Source: Thiotrichales bacterium (GTDB taxonomy: Bacteria > Pseudomonadota > Gammaproteobacteria > JAABTG01). From it: DNA of 37,955 nucleotides. How positions within the stretch are numbered: position 1 is the first letter of the stretch; each line of letters starts with the position of its first letter. The DNA lies in contig JAABTG010000008.1 in NCBI GenBank assembly GCA_011389995.1, positions 1-37,955 of the forward strand. The letters run 5' to 3'. A model generated the notes under the pieces. That model made no database searches and was not told the origin of the DNA. It saw only the letters and a list, made by a program, of their open reading frames with translations. The translations under genes and the position numbers were made by a program. Positions 1-8,416 of this stretch are shown in pieces.

Positions 1-880
1 AACCGGCGGCGTACAGGGCCATCACCGTATGGGATGAACGCAGGCCGATGTGGCAGTAGGTGATGATGCGCTGATTGGGGCTGATGCCATGGTCCTCCAG
101 CACGGCAACAATCTCCTCCGTGGACTTCAACTTCTCCAGGTCGTCGAGAAACGCCGACCAGTGGATATGGGTGGAGCCGGCGATGCGTCCCGTCTCTTCG
201 GTTCCCGCGTGCACCACATGGCCCACGTATTCCTCGCGGTCGCGCACGTCGATGACCGCCGCACACTCGTCGTCCAGGGCCCGGAAGGTATCCCGCAGAT
301 CCGCCACCAGGGGCTGGCGGGGTTCGGGCACCGGATAGACGGTCTCGCGATGGAAGGGCCACAGGATGGTGGTGGGGAAGGCGTAGCGATGCCAGGCCAT
401 GATGCCGCCGTCCAGTACCCGCACCCTGCGATGGCCGTAATTGTAGAGGGTCCACCATACCCGGGCGGCCTTGTACGGGGCGTCGCTGTAGAGCACCACG
501 GTGTCGTCCGGCGTGATGCCGGCCCTGGCCAGGACCGCGGCCACCTGCCCGGGGGGGGCGAGCATCTGGGGCACGCCATCCACGGTGGCCATCACGTTCT
601 CCACCGGCAGGTGACGGGCGCCCTCGATGTGCCCGAGGGCGTACCACCACAGGTTGCGGGTATCCACCACCACGAAGGGCTCTCCGTCCTTGAGGCCGTG
701 ATAGAGCTCCGGCGCACTGATCATGACCTCGGGCCGGCCTGCGGGGGCGATGCGGTCCGGGCCGCAATTAGCGCCCCCGGGCACCGCCGCCACCGGCAAC
801 GCCAGGGCAAGCATCAGGCCCCACAGGGCAATCAAAAGGGCGCCCCGGCCGGGACGCATGGCGCGATCTTCAGCATTCAT
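1..880 (-). CDS. Exported twin-rhodanese sulfurtransferase (3' end outside window)
   Basis: Translating the minus strand from the ATG at 880 gives 293 residues before the window ends. Residues 10-35 form a hydrophobic signal peptide, so the enzyme should act outside the cytoplasm. Two rhodanese domains follow. The N-terminal one (about 55-170) has Asp (LYSDAP, D133) where an active-site Cys would sit, as is usual for the structural half of thiosulfate sulfurtransferases. The C-terminal one (about 205 onward) has the active loop CHIGLRS with Cys276. The family moves sulfane sulfur from thiosulfate or 3-mercaptopyruvate to cyanide or thiol acceptors. The gene is divergent from an ArsR-rhodanese regulator, which suggests shared control in periplasmic sulfur metabolism. 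The real acceptor cannot be told from sequence. A second in-frame ATG at 859 is possible but would shorten the n-region. Confidence 0.9.
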   Translation of the reverse strand, partial: MNAEDRAMRPGRGALLIALWGLMLALALPVAAVPGGANCGPDRIAPAGRPEVMISAPELYHGLKDGEPFVVVDTRNLWWYALGHIEGARHLPVENVMATVDGVPQMLAPPGQVAAVLARAGITPDDTVVLYSDAPYKAARVWWTLYNYGHRRVRVLDGGIMAWHRYAFPTTILWPFHRETVYPVPEPRQPLVADLRDTFRALDDECAAVIDVRDREEYVGHVVHAGTEETGRIAGSTHIHWSAFLDDLEKLKSTEEIVAVLEDHGISPNQRIITYCHIGLRSSHTVMALYAAG

Positions 881-1255
881 TATCTGTCTACCCCTGGACA
901 AACCGGCCCCTCGGCGGGGGCCTCGGGGCATCGACAAGTTATGTGGTTAAGGAGGCCGGCGCGACCCCTCCAGGGTCCCATCGGCCGCGCCGCTCCCGGC
1001 GCATTCCCGGACCGCAAAACGCCCCCGATTGTTGTCATCACGGGTGGGGGTTCGTCCTGTCGGTCGTGGTTGATTACAGCACAAATTCGAAGCCACCCCC
1101 AGCCCCGGAAGGTCATCGTAAAGGCAGCCGGGACACGGCCTCATCCATGTGAGAGTCGTTGATCATTTCCGAAGGTGCTAGGATTTTGCCAGTAATTAAC
1201 AATCACTTTCTTTATTCAATAATTCAATTGAATAAACAATTAATATACTGGCGTT
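881..1255. other. Divergent intergenic region between sulfurtransferase and ArsR-rhodanese gene
   Basis: These 375 bases hold no convincing gene; the open frames have no recognisable protein and no ribosome site. The left part is GC-rich and contains a small hairpin (GGCCCC 905-910 with GGGGCC 917-922) in the leader of the sulfurtransferase gene. The last 60 bases switch abruptly to AT-rich sequence carrying the operator-like repeat described separately. Confidence 0.7.
1212..1249 (+). promoter_or_regulatory. Operator-like inverted repeat and -10 box of the ArsR-rhodanese gene
   Basis: The arms TTATTCAAT (1212-1220) and ATTGAATAA (1227-1235) are exact inverted repeats with a 6-bp spacer. Inside them lies the perfect palindrome ATTCAATTGAAT (1222-1233). 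A good -10 hexamer TATACT is at 1244-1249, so the repeat would cover the -35 region. AT-rich dyads like this are typical operators of ArsR/SmtB repressors, which makes autoregulation likely. Transcription from this box would begin at or next to the ATG at 1256, and no Shine-Dalgarno sequence is visible, so the message may be leaderless. Confidence 0.6.
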
Positions 1256-1915
1256 ATGTCAACGGAAAACTTCAAGGCCGAATTGTTCAACCAGTTTGCC
1301 CGGGTGGCCAAGGCCCTGGGGAATGGGCGGCGCCTGGAACTGCTGGAGTTTCTGGCCCAGGGCGAACGCAGCGTCGATGCCCTGGCCCGGGTCTCCGGCC
1401 TGAGCATCGCCAATACCTCCCAGCATCTGCAGCACTTGCGTCATGCCGGGCTGGTGACCTTCCGCAAGGATGGGGTGAGCGTTTACTACCGTATTAGCGG
1501 CGACGATGTCCTGGAATTACTGGACAAGGTGCGTGACGTGGCCGAGCGCCACGTGGCCGAGGTGGAACGCATGGTCAGCGCCTATCTCACCCTCAAGGAC
1601 AGCCTGGAACCCATCCCCGCCGCGGAGTTGCTGGAAAGGGCCCGCGCCGGCCTGGTGACCGTACTGGACGTGCGCCCACCGGAGGAGTTTGCCTCCGGCC
1701 ACGTGCCCGGGGCCACCAACGTGCCACTGGGCCAGCTGGAGGAGAGCCTGAAACGACTGCCGCCGGACCAGGATATCGTCGCCTATTGCCGGGGGCCCTA
1801 TTGCGTGCTGGCCTTCGATGCCGTGGCGCGGCTGCGGGAAAGCGGCTTCAAGGCCTATCGCCTGGAGGACGGCTTCCCGGAGTGGCGGCTGGCCGGCCTG
1901 CCCGTGGAGCACTAG
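1256..1915 (+). CDS. ArsR-family transcriptional regulator fused to a rhodanese domain
   Basis: The protein has 219 residues. Residues 5-95 are an ArsR winged helix-turn-helix, with recognition-helix region LSIANTSQHLQHLRHAGL and wing YYRISGDD. Residues 118-217 are a single rhodanese domain (VLDVRPPEEFASGHVPGA) with active loop CRGPYC, so Cys178 and Cys183 are the only cysteines. The ArsR part lacks the cysteine pair used for sensing by SqrR/BigR-type persulfide regulators. Sensing may therefore occur through persulfidation or a disulfide in the rhodanese loop; this is inference. The divergent neighbour is an exported twin rhodanese, which fits a sulfane-sulfur-responsive switch. Family proteins with this architecture are known in Proteobacteria. 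The start ATG is set by the AT-rich promoter directly upstream. Confidence 0.92.
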   Translation: MSTENFKAELFNQFARVAKALGNGRRLELLEFLAQGERSVDALARVSGLSIANTSQHLQHLRHAGLVTFRKDGVSVYYRISGDDVLELLDKVRDVAERHVAEVERMVSAYLTLKDSLEPIPAAELLERARAGLVTVLDVRPPEEFASGHVPGATNVPLGQLEESLKRLPPDQDIVAYCRGPYCVLAFDAVARLRESGFKAYRLEDGFPEWRLAGLPVEH

Positions 1916-1949
1916 TCCCCATCGTTTTGCCCCCCGCCAGCTCCCGTCC

Positions 1950-2873
1950 ATGACCCTCGTTCGCGTCCTCAAACGCGTCGGCCGGATGCACGGCCTGCCC
2001 CTGTTCCTGCTGGCCCAGGCCAGCCTGCCCACGTCTGCCCTGCCGCCCATGGCCGATGCCCATGTGCACTATAAATGGACCCAGACGGACCACACCTCGC
2101 CCGCCGAGGCGGTGGCGATCCTCAGGCAGGCCGGTGTCCATCTCGCCGTGGTGTTCGGCACCCCGCCCGAGTTGGCCCTGCGCCTCAAGGCCTTGGCACC
2201 CGACCGGGTGATCCCCGTGTTCGGGCCCTACGATGGCCGGCGGGACTGGGTGGCCTGGCAGTTCGATCCCGGTCTGGTGGAGGAGGCCCGGCAGGCCCTG
2301 GCCTCGGGTATCTATCACGGCATCGGGGAGATGCATCTGGTCGGTGGCTTCAGCTCCAGGCTGACGGAGAATCCGGTGGTGGAAGGACTGATGAAGCTGG
2401 GCGCCGCCTTCGATGCGCCCCTCATCATCCACAGTGAGTATGCGAGCCCCGCACCCTTCATCCGCCTGTGCACGCGCCACCCCGACACCCCCGTGGTGCT
2501 GGCCCACGCCGGCACCGTGATAACGCCGGCCGAGGTGCGACGGATCCTGGAGGCCTGCCCCCGGGTCCATGGGGAACTGGCGGCCCGGGACCCGTGGCGC
2601 TACGTCAACAACCCCATCGCCGACGCCGAAAGCGGGGCCCTCCTGCCGGCCTGGGAGGCCCTGGTGCTGGATTACCCGGAGCGCTTCATGGTGGGGTCCG
2701 ACAATGTATGGCCGGTGGATCGAATGGATGGCTGGGACCAGCCGGACACGGGCTGGGATGAACTGCCCCGCTTCCTGGCCTTCCACCGCCGCTGGCTCGC
2801 CAGGCTGCCCGCGGCGGTGGCCGCCAAGGTGGGTTACGGGAATGTGGAACGTCTGTTCGGGCGGCCCCGTTGA
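1950..2873 (+). CDS. Amidohydrolase-family metal-dependent hydrolase, probably exported
   Basis: From ATG 1950 the product has 307 residues. Residues 1-31 contain a hydrophobic stretch (LPLFLLAQASLPTSA) resembling a signal peptide or anchor. The rest is a TIM-barrel amidohydrolase of the Amidohydro_2 type: metal motif DAHVHY (His38, His40), IIHSEY (His161), LAHAGT (His186), GSDNVWP (Asp251), and the family C-terminal signature GYGNVERLF. These residues normally hold one or two divalent metals for C-N, C-O or C-C bond hydrolysis; the substrate is not predictable. The gene lies 34 bp behind the ArsR-rhodanese gene and overlaps the next gene by 4 bp. The frame is open upstream to 1818 inside the regulator gene, so the start is chosen at the first ATG after it; no strong ribosome site supports it. 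Confidence 0.8.
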   Translation: MTLVRVLKRVGRMHGLPLFLLAQASLPTSALPPMADAHVHYKWTQTDHTSPAEAVAILRQAGVHLAVVFGTPPELALRLKALAPDRVIPVFGPYDGRRDWVAWQFDPGLVEEARQALASGIYHGIGEMHLVGGFSSRLTENPVVEGLMKLGAAFDAPLIIHSEYASPAPFIRLCTRHPDTPVVLAHAGTVITPAEVRRILEACPRVHGELAARDPWRYVNNPIADAESGALLPAWEALVLDYPERFMVGSDNVWPVDRMDGWDQPDTGWDELPRFLAFHRRWLARLPAAVAAKVGYGNVERLFGRPR

Positions 2874-3301
2874 AGGCCTCCGCAGCGGTTACGGGGCTCG
2901 CCGGAGCCTCAACCCCATGGCGGTTCCTGGCCGCCCTTGGCGGTATCCTGGGCGCGGCCCCGGCTACCGCCGCAGGGGCCGACGCCACCACGCCATGGCT
3001 GCCGGCCATCGTGGCGGCGGCGTTGCTGGCCCATGCCGCGCTGCTGCTGCGGCTGGCGACCGCCCGCGGTATCGGCACCTGCTACCGCATCAGTTACGTC
3101 AGCATCTACCTCCTCGCCACCGTCGCCGCCTGGCTGCTCGCCGTGGTGAGCCGCGACTTGACGGCCGCCGTCCTGCCGTCCCTGGTCATGCTGCTGTTAC
3201 CGGTGGGGGTCGGGCTGCTGCTGATGGCGCGAGGGCCCCATCGCCACGCCAGCTGCGCCATGCCCGGCCCGGGGACGCACCCCGGGTCCGGGCCGCCCTG
3301 A
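2870..3301 (+). CDS. Small hydrophobic membrane protein
   Basis: This open frame of 143 residues begins with TTG, overlapping the stop of the amidohydrolase gene as TTGA, an arrangement typical of translational coupling. About three membrane segments can be seen: residues 43-62 (LPAIVAAALLAHAALLLRLA), 76-92 and 97-117, with a basic, proline-rich tail. I do not recognise a family. Its separation from the convergent cytochrome operon is only 13 bp, so both must end here. The rare start codon and lack of similarity make it less certain than its neighbours. Confidence 0.5.
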   Translation: MKASAAVTGLAGASTPWRFLAALGGILGAAPATAAGADATTPWLPAIVAAALLAHAALLLRLATARGIGTCYRISYVSIYLLATVAAWLLAVVSRDLTAAVLPSLVMLLLPVGVGLLLMARGPHRHASCAMPGPGTHPGSGPP

Positions 3302-3314
3302 GGCGGGTCGGTCC

Positions 3315-4103
3315 TCAGGCCCGGATGGTGGCCGGCTGACCCACGATGGGCAGGGCCCCCTGGGCTTCCACCAGGTCCCGGGGCAGCCTGTAGAACCACA
3401 TCTGCCAGATGGAGACCGCCCACTGGATGGCGAAGGACAGGGCCATCAGGGCACCGCTGCCCATCACTACCCAGGCGAATGCCGGATGGACCTTGGTCAG
3501 GTACCACGAGGCCACGTCGAGAATGATGCCCACGAAAGGCACGGCGATGACCACGCACTTGAACCACAGGGGCCGCAGGAAGGCATGGCTGAAGATGAGG
3601 CTGGTGAGAAAAAAGATAAAGGTGAGACCGAAGAGGTGGATATGGGACACCCGCACCAGGGTGAAGATATCCATGCCGGTATCCCGCTCCACCAGCTTGG
3701 CCACGTCCTGGTAGCTGGCCAGGGTGGGGATATGGGGGTTGGAGCCCTCGTGGCAGGTCAGGCAGCGCGCCTCGATGATGGGCTCCACCTCGGAGCGGTA
3801 ACCCGCCTCGCCCGTCTCGCTGCGTACCCAGGCGATGATGGTGTTGCGCTCCTCCCCGGACAGCATGTTCTGCATGGGGCCTTTGAGCGCCGCCTCCAGC
3901 CGGGTGTCTCCGGGGCTGCCGCTGTAGGCGATGATGAGGTCCGTGACGGACAGACCCGGATCGCCGTCCCGCCCCGCATGGGATGAGAACACATGGAGCA
4001 TGGCGAAGAGATACCCGAGCCCCAGTACCAGCAGGGTCAGGGTAAAGGTAAGACGCTGGCTGAGGGGCAGCCAGAGGAAGTGTTGTGAGTTCGAGCTGTT
4101 CAT
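3315..4103 (-). CDS. Membrane protein with a c-type haem site
   Basis: The protein has 262 residues. An N-terminal membrane helix (21-40) is followed by a presumed periplasmic part with one haem-binding motif CLTCH (Cys114, Cys117, His118). Three further helices follow (156-175, 182-200, 211-235), the first preceded by a SHIH motif whose histidines could bind a second haem or a quinone-site ligand. Residues 60-100 look like a degenerate cytochrome segment (GSPGDTRLEAALKGPMQNML, EERNTIIAWV). It is cotranscribed with the lipoprotein cytochrome upstream (1-bp TGATG overlap), so the pair probably forms a membrane electron-transfer module. The exact redox partner is unknown. The FNR-type site upstream suggests control by oxygen level. 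Confidence 0.8.
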   Translation of the reverse strand: MNSSNSQHFLWLPLSQRLTFTLTLLVLGLGYLFAMLHVFSSHAGRDGDPGLSVTDLIIAYSGSPGDTRLEAALKGPMQNMLSGEERNTIIAWVRSETGEAGYRSEVEPIIEARCLTCHEGSNPHIPTLASYQDVAKLVERDTGMDIFTLVRVSHIHLFGLTFIFFLTSLIFSHAFLRPLWFKCVVIAVPFVGIILDVASWYLTKVHPAFAWVVMGSGALMALSFAIQWAVSIWQMWFYRLPRDLVEAQGALPIVGQPATIRA

Positions 4104-4486
4104 CAGTTGTTCCTGGCGCCCTGGTCGATCCAGGTCTCGATGGTAGCCACCTGCTGCTCGCTCAGCTTCTGCTTGCCGTGGGGCATCTGGATGGTGGGGT
4201 GGGTCTTGCCGGCCACGGCGAGATAGAGGGTGCTGGAGATGGCCGATCCGGGCTGCACCACGGGGCCCAGCCGGGTCCCTTCCATGATGGCGCCGTGGTC
4301 CGCCAGCACCAGGCCCGACTTCTCGGCCCCCTTCCCCCCCGACTGATGGCAGTCGCTGCAGTTCTGTTCGAGGATGGGCTTGACCTCCTGGCTGAAGCTC
4401 ACAGAGGAGGTGGTGGGCTCTGAGCCGCAGCCCACTAGGCCGACCGCCATGGTCAGGGAAAGCAAGGGTAAGGTCTTGTTATTCAT
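4103..4486 (-). CDS. c-type cytochrome lipoprotein
   Basis: The product has 127 residues. Residues 1-20 are a signal peptide ending in a lipobox (VGLVGC), so the mature protein should be lipid-anchored. A single haem c motif CSDCH lies in PILEQNCSDCHQSGG, and the C-terminal part (IQMPHGK ... LSEQQVATIETWIDQGA) has the Met-Pro axial-ligand region and final helix of planctomycete-type (PSCyt1-like) cytochromes. I chose the ATG at 4486 because GGAG lies 7 bases upstream. An in-frame ATG at 4504 would add MSRRSI and has no ribosome site. It is followed by the membrane haem protein with a 1-bp overlap; together they look like a small electron-transfer unit. Confidence 0.85.
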   Translation of the reverse strand: MNNKTLPLLSLTMAVGLVGCGSEPTTSSVSFSQEVKPILEQNCSDCHQSGGKGAEKSGLVLADHGAIMEGTRLGPVVQPGSAISSTLYLAVAGKTHPTIQMPHGKQKLSEQQVATIETWIDQGARNN

Positions 4487-4535
4487 GATAGATCTCCGCG
4501 ACAAAGAGAGTGATGGGTAAGGATAATGCCGCGCA

Positions 4536-4579
4536 GTTTAATATTAGAATATAAGAATATTCTTTGATTTAAGTCAAAG
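4536..4579 (-). promoter_or_regulatory. FNR/ANR-type site and promoter of the cytochrome operon
   Basis: TTGATTTAAGTCAA at 4564-4577 matches the FNR consensus TTGAT-N4-ATCAA in 9 of 10 defined positions, and the symmetry extends to CTTTGAT...GTCAAAG (4562-4579). On the minus strand a -10-like TAATAT (4546-4541) puts the start of transcription near 4530-4534, so the site is centred about 37-41 bases upstream. That is the normal position for activation by FNR-type regulators. A second perfect palindrome AAGAATATTCTT (4553-4564) overlaps its edge. This suggests induction of the cytochromes when oxygen is low. Confidence 0.65.
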
Positions 4580-4779
4580 AAATTCACGGCCCCTTTCCTG
4601 TCGGGTACGGCCTCTTCGACGCCCGGCGGCCGGGCGATGGGAAATCCATCCCCAGCCAGGGAGACCCATGCCCATCACCCAGGCTCGGGGCGGTTAGCGG
4701 GCGACTCCGGCTACGACTATACTTGCGCCCCTTTAAGGATGTGCAGATTGTCGGCCATCCTTGGCCAAAATCAGCGCGA

Positions 4780-4804
4780 AAGGCGAAAACGCGGTTTTCG
4801 CCTT
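4780..4804. repeat. Strong hairpin in the glyQ leader
   Basis: The arms AAGGCGAAAAC (4780-4790) and GTTTTCGCCTT (4794-4804) pair perfectly over 11 bp with a GCG loop. No T-run follows on the plus strand, so a classical terminator is unlikely there. It could be a transcript-stabilising stem, a protein site or part of a dispersed repeat. Confidence 0.6.
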
Positions 4805-4908
4805 CCCACATTTTCAATGACTTACACCATCTGAAATGGTGGGCCATCCCGGCCCGCGCGGGATACCCTGACCTTTTCAGCGTGGCCTTAACCTGAGGAG
4901 GGGACTTC

Positions 4909-5859
4909 GTGCCCACAGCAACCGAGCCCGCCACCGGCAACCCGGAGGTCACCACCTTCCAGGGCCTGATCCTCGCCCTGCAGAACTACTGGGCGGCCCG
5001 CGGCTGCGTGCTGCAGCAACCCTACGACATGGAGGTGGGGGCCGGCACCTTCCATCCCGCCACCTTCCTGCGCGCCGTCGGTCCCGAGCAATGGAGCGCG
5101 GCCTACGTGCAACCCTCCCGGCGCCCCACCGACGGCCGCTACGGCGACAACCCCAATCGCCTCCAGCATTACTATCAGTTCCAGGTGGTCATCAAGCCCT
5201 CCCCGGACGACTTCCAGGACATGTACCTGGAGAGCCTGCGCCATCTCGGCATCGACCCCCTGGTGCATGACATCCGCTTCGTGGAGGACAACTGGGAGTC
5301 CCCCACCCTGGGGGCCTGGGGCCTGGGCTGGGAGGTATGGCTGAACGGCATGGAGATCACCCAGTTCACCTATTTCCAGCAGGTGGGGGGCCTCGAATGC
5401 CGGCCTGTCATGGGGGAGATCACCTACGGTCTGGAGCGCATCGCCATGTACCTGCAGGGGGTGGAGAGCGTTTTCGACCTGACGTGGGCCGACGGGCCCC
5501 TGGGCCGCATCACCTACCGCGACGTGTTCCACCAGAACGAGGTGGAGCAGTCCACCTACAACTTCGAGCATGCCGACACGACAGAGTTGTTCCATCGTTT
5601 CGATGCCTGCGAGGCCGAGAGCCGGAAGCTCATCGACCTGGGATTGCCCCTGCCGGGCTACGAGCAGGTCCTCAAGGCCTCTCACACCTTCAATCTGCTG
5701 GACGCCCGCCACGCCATCTCCGTCACCGAGCGCCAGCGTTACATCCTGCGGGTGCGCACCCTGGCCCGCGCCGTGGCCGAGGCCTACTACGCCGCCCGCG
5801 AGGCCCGCGGCTTTCCCCTGACGCGGGCGGGCCTGGCGCGGGCGGAGGTGGCGCCATGA
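4909..5859 (+). CDS. glyQ: Glycyl-tRNA synthetase alpha subunit
   Basis: The protein has 316 residues, close to the usual ~300. It catalyses ATP-dependent charging of tRNA-Gly with glycine as the alpha part of an alpha2beta2 enzyme in the cytoplasm. The sequence is strongly typical: [41 protein letters not shown] near the N-terminus, [26 protein letters not shown], and [22 protein letters not shown] in the class II catalytic core. The start is GTG at 4909, set by the ribosome site GAGGAGGGG (4895-4903). The gene overlaps glyS by 4 bp (ATGA), so the two subunits are made in a coupled manner. Confidence 0.98.
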   Translation: MPTATEPATGNPEVTTFQGLILALQNYWAARGCVLQQPYDMEVGAGTFHPATFLRAVGPEQWSAAYVQPSRRPTDGRYGDNPNRLQHYYQFQVVIKPSPDDFQDMYLESLRHLGIDPLVHDIRFVEDNWESPTLGAWGLGWEVWLNGMEITQFTYFQQVGGLECRPVMGEITYGLERIAMYLQGVESVFDLTWADGPLGRITYRDVFHQNEVEQSTYNFEHADTTELFHRFDACEAESRKLIDLGLPLPGYEQVLKASHTFNLLDARHAISVTERQRYILRVRTLARAVAEAYYAAREARGFPLTRAGLARAEVAP

Positions 5860-7931
5860 CCGGTCGCGACCCCATGGTGCTGGAGATCGGCACCGAGGAG
5901 TTGCCCCCCACCGCCCTCAAGGGGCTGGGAGAGGCCCTGGCCCGGGAGTTCGCCGCCGGCCTGGACAGGGCCGGCCTGGCCCACGGCGCGGTGGCCATGT
6001 TCGCCACCCCGCGCCGCCTGGCGGTGCTGGTGGAGGACCTGGAGCGGCGCCAGCCGGACCGCGAGAGCGAGCGCCGCGGCCCCGCCGTGAAGGCCGCCTT
6101 CGACGGTGACGGCATGCCCACCAAGGCCGCCCAGGGTTTCGCCCGTTCCTGCGGGGTGCGGGTGGAGGACCTGGCCCGGGTGGCCACGGACAAGGGCGAG
6201 TGGCTGGCCTACACCGTCCACGAAAGCGGTCAGGACGCCGCCGAGCTGCTGCCCGCCATCGCCGCCACCGCCCTCGACCACCTGCCCATACCCAAGCGCA
6301 TGCGTTGGGGGGACCGGTCCGCCGAGTTCGTGCGTCCCGTGCACTGGGTGCTGTTCCTCCACGGTACCGAGGTGGTGCCCTGCCGGCTGCTGGACACCCC
6401 GGCCGGCAACGCCACCCGCGGCCACCGCTTCCACCATCCGGCGGCCATCACCGTGGACCACCCCCACCGCTACCGCGAGCTCCTCAGGGACCCGGGGCGG
6501 GTCATGGCCGACTTCGACGAGCGCCGTGACGCCATCCGCCACCAGGTGACCCAGGCGGCCGGCGCCCTGGGGGGCAGGGCCGAGGTGGACGAGGCCCTGC
6601 TGGATGAGGTGACCGCCCTGGTGGAGTGGCCGGTGGCCATCACCGGCGGCTTCGAGACGCGCTTCCTCGAGGTACCCCACGAGGCCCTCATCCTCACCAT
6701 GAAGAAGAACCAGAAGTACTTTCATCTGGTGGACGGCGACGGGCGCCTGCTGCCCCACTTCATCACCATCGCCAACGTCGACAGCCCCCGCCCCGAGGTC
6801 ATCAAGGAGGGCAACGAGCGGGTCATCCGCCCGCGCCTCACGGACGCCATGTTCTTCTGGGAGCAGGACGGCAAGAAGACCCTGGCGGCGCGGGTGGAGT
6901 CCCTGAAGTCGGTGGTGTTCCAGCAGCAGCTGGGGTCCATCCACGCCAAGTCCCTGCGGGTGGCGGAGCTGGCGGCGGCCATCGCCGGCGCCATCGGCGG
7001 CGACGCCCAACTGGCCCGTCGCGCCGGCATGCTGTCCCGCTGCGACCTCATGACGGAGATGGTCTACGAGTTCCCGGAGATGCAGGGCATCATGGGGCGC
7101 TACCAGGCCCTGCGGGACGGCGAGCCCGCCGAGCTGGCGACGGCCATGGACGAGTTCTACATGCCCCGCTTCTCCGGCGACCGCCTGCCCGGCACCGTCA
7201 CCGGCCGCGCCGTCTCCCTGGCCGAGCGCCTGGACACCCTGGTGGGGATCTTCGGCATCGGCCAGCGCCCCACCGGCGACCGCGACCCCTTCGCCCTGCG
7301 CCGCGCCGCCCTGGGCGCCCTGCGCATCCTGCGGGAGGAGGGCCTGCCTTTGGATCTGCGCGGCCTGCTGGAGCAGGCGCGGGAAGGCCTGGGCGACAAC
7401 GTCACCGAGGCCGATACCGTGGATGCCGTTCACGCCTTCATGGTGGAGCGTCTCAAGGGCTTGTACCTGGAGGCCGGCGTCGGCGCGGACGTGTTCGAGG
7501 CCGTGGCCGCCGTGGCCCCCGCCCGGGTGGCCGACTTCGATGCCCGCATCGACGCCGTCAGCCGTTTCCGGACCCTGCCCGAGGCCGAGGCCCTGGCCGC
7601 TGCCAACAAGCGCATCCACAATATCCTGCGCAAGGCCGAAGGCACGCCCCCCGGCCATGTGGACGTGGGCCTGCTCCGGGATGCCGCCGAGCGCGCCCTG
7701 GCCGCCGCCACCGAGGACGCCGCCACCACCGTGGCCCCCCTCCTCGAGGCCGGCGACTACGCCACGGCGCTGGCCCGCCTCGCCGCCCTGCGGGACACCG
7801 TGGACACCTTCTTCGACGAGGTGATGGTGATGGCCGACGACCCGGCGGTGCGCAACAACCGCCTCGCCCTCCTCAACCGCCTGGGGGGCCTGTTCCTGGC
7901 CACCGCCGACATCTCCCGGCTCCAGAACTGA
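5856..7931 (+). CDS. glyS: Glycyl-tRNA synthetase beta subunit
   Basis: From the ATG at 5856, overlapping the glyQ stop, the product has 691 residues, the normal length. The start region [23 protein letters not shown] is the family signature. The body contains [23 protein letters not shown], the HD-like segment ([26 protein letters not shown]) and a C-terminal anticodon-binding DALR-type region ([14 protein letters not shown] ... [25 protein letters not shown]). The beta subunit binds tRNA-Gly and is needed with GlyQ for activity. The frame stays open upstream inside glyQ, but the coupled ATG is the evident start. Confidence 0.98.
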   Translation: MTGRDPMVLEIGTEELPPTALKGLGEALAREFAAGLDRAGLAHGAVAMFATPRRLAVLVEDLERRQPDRESERRGPAVKAAFDGDGMPTKAAQGFARSCGVRVEDLARVATDKGEWLAYTVHESGQDAAELLPAIAATALDHLPIPKRMRWGDRSAEFVRPVHWVLFLHGTEVVPCRLLDTPAGNATRGHRFHHPAAITVDHPHRYRELLRDPGRVMADFDERRDAIRHQVTQAAGALGGRAEVDEALLDEVTALVEWPVAITGGFETRFLEVPHEALILTMKKNQKYFHLVDGDGRLLPHFITIANVDSPRPEVIKEGNERVIRPRLTDAMFFWEQDGKKTLAARVESLKSVVFQQQLGSIHAKSLRVAELAAAIAGAIGGDAQLARRAGMLSRCDLMTEMVYEFPEMQGIMGRYQALRDGEPAELATAMDEFYMPRFSGDRLPGTVTGRAVSLAERLDTLVGIFGIGQRPTGDRDPFALRRAALGALRILREEGLPLDLRGLLEQAREGLGDNVTEADTVDAVHAFMVERLKGLYLEAGVGADVFEAVAAVAPARVADFDARIDAVSRFRTLPEAEALAAANKRIHNILRKAEGTPPGHVDVGLLRDAAERALAAATEDAATTVAPLLEAGDYATALARLAALRDTVDTFFDEVMVMADDPAVRNNRLALLNRLGGLFLATADISRLQN

Positions 7932-7995
7932 TCCCCCGCCCCACCAGGTCCGTCTGCCGCGGGCACCAGGACGACAGCAGCCGAGGTACAAAGCC

Positions 7996-8349
7996 ATGAA
8001 AGACCAGGTATCCGAAACCGACCCTGATTCCTACGACGCCATGCTGGCGGCCGTCCAGGCCTTTCACCACAAGCACGACTTCCGCAACACCGGCGGCGAG
8101 GAGCTGGCCTACCGCGTGGCCCTCATGGCCGAAGAGTTAGGGGAGATCTCCGCCTGCGTCACCAAGGGCAAGGACACCCACGAGCTGGCCGAGGAGGTGG
8201 CGGACCTGATGATCCTGGTAATGGGCACCGCCATCGCCGCCGACTTCGACCTCAAGGCCGCCTTCTGGCACAAGATGGAAAAGCTGATGGCCCGGGAGTC
8301 CAGGATGGTCAACGGCCGCATCCGGGTGTCGGAGTTCCGGGATACCTAG
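7996..8349 (+). CDS. MazG-like nucleotide pyrophosphohydrolase
   Basis: The product is a small protein of 117 residues. It shows the all-alpha NTP pyrophosphatase pattern: helix 1 with EELAYRVALMAEELGEI (ExxE metal ligands), then HELAEEVADLMILVMGTAIAADF, whose EExxD supplies the second set of metal ligands. These enzymes hydrolyse (d)NTPs to monophosphates and pyrophosphate, often to clean up non-canonical nucleotides; the preferred substrate is not evident. It lies 64 bp behind glyS on the same strand and may be read through from it. No own promoter was recognised. Confidence 0.85.
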   Translation: MKDQVSETDPDSYDAMLAAVQAFHHKHDFRNTGGEELAYRVALMAEELGEISACVTKGKDTHELAEEVADLMILVMGTAIAADFDLKAAFWHKMEKLMARESRMVNGRIRVSEFRDT

Positions 8350-8374
8350 GCCTCGTCGGGGGACATGGCGCGCG

Positions 8375-8397
8375 GTAGGAGCGGCCTCGGCCGCGAA
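8375..8397. repeat. GTAG-type REP hairpin
   Basis: The segment starts with GTAGGAGCGG and forms the stem GCGGCC (8381-8386 region) with GGCCGC (8389-8394) around TC, ending in GAA. This matches the well-known GTAGGAGCGGC...GCCGCGA REP family of Pseudomonas, Stenotrophomonas and Xanthomonas, which is mobilised by RAYT transposases. No RAYT gene is in the window. Confidence 0.6.
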
Positions 8398-8416
8398 CGG
8401 TGAAAGACCGGAACCG

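Larger units (their letters stand above)
4487..4908. other. Intergenic region between cytochrome operon and glyQ
   Basis: These 422 bases between divergent transcription units have no credible gene. The left third is AT-rich and holds the FNR-type promoter of the cytochrome operon. A -10-like TATACT lies at 4718-4723 on the plus strand, which would give glyQ a leader of about 180 bases. That leader contains a strong hairpin (4780-4804) and a weaker one (CACCAT 4825-4830 with ATGGTG 4836-4841). No known riboswitch or T-box consensus could be recognised. Confidence 0.6.

Noticed and set aside
50..1162. A plus-strand open frame of 370 codons
   Set aside because: It is antisense to the twin-rhodanese gene and then runs through intergenic sequence; no domain or start signal supports it.
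4584..4955. A 123-codon minus-strand open frame across the glyQ leader
   Set aside because: It overlaps the glyQ ribosome site and start on the other strand, and its middle is made from the leader hairpins. It is more likely a repeat than a gene.
5787..7997. A 736-codon open frame on the minus strand
   Set aside because: It is the antisense shadow of glyS; the composition is low-complexity and no family is recognisable.
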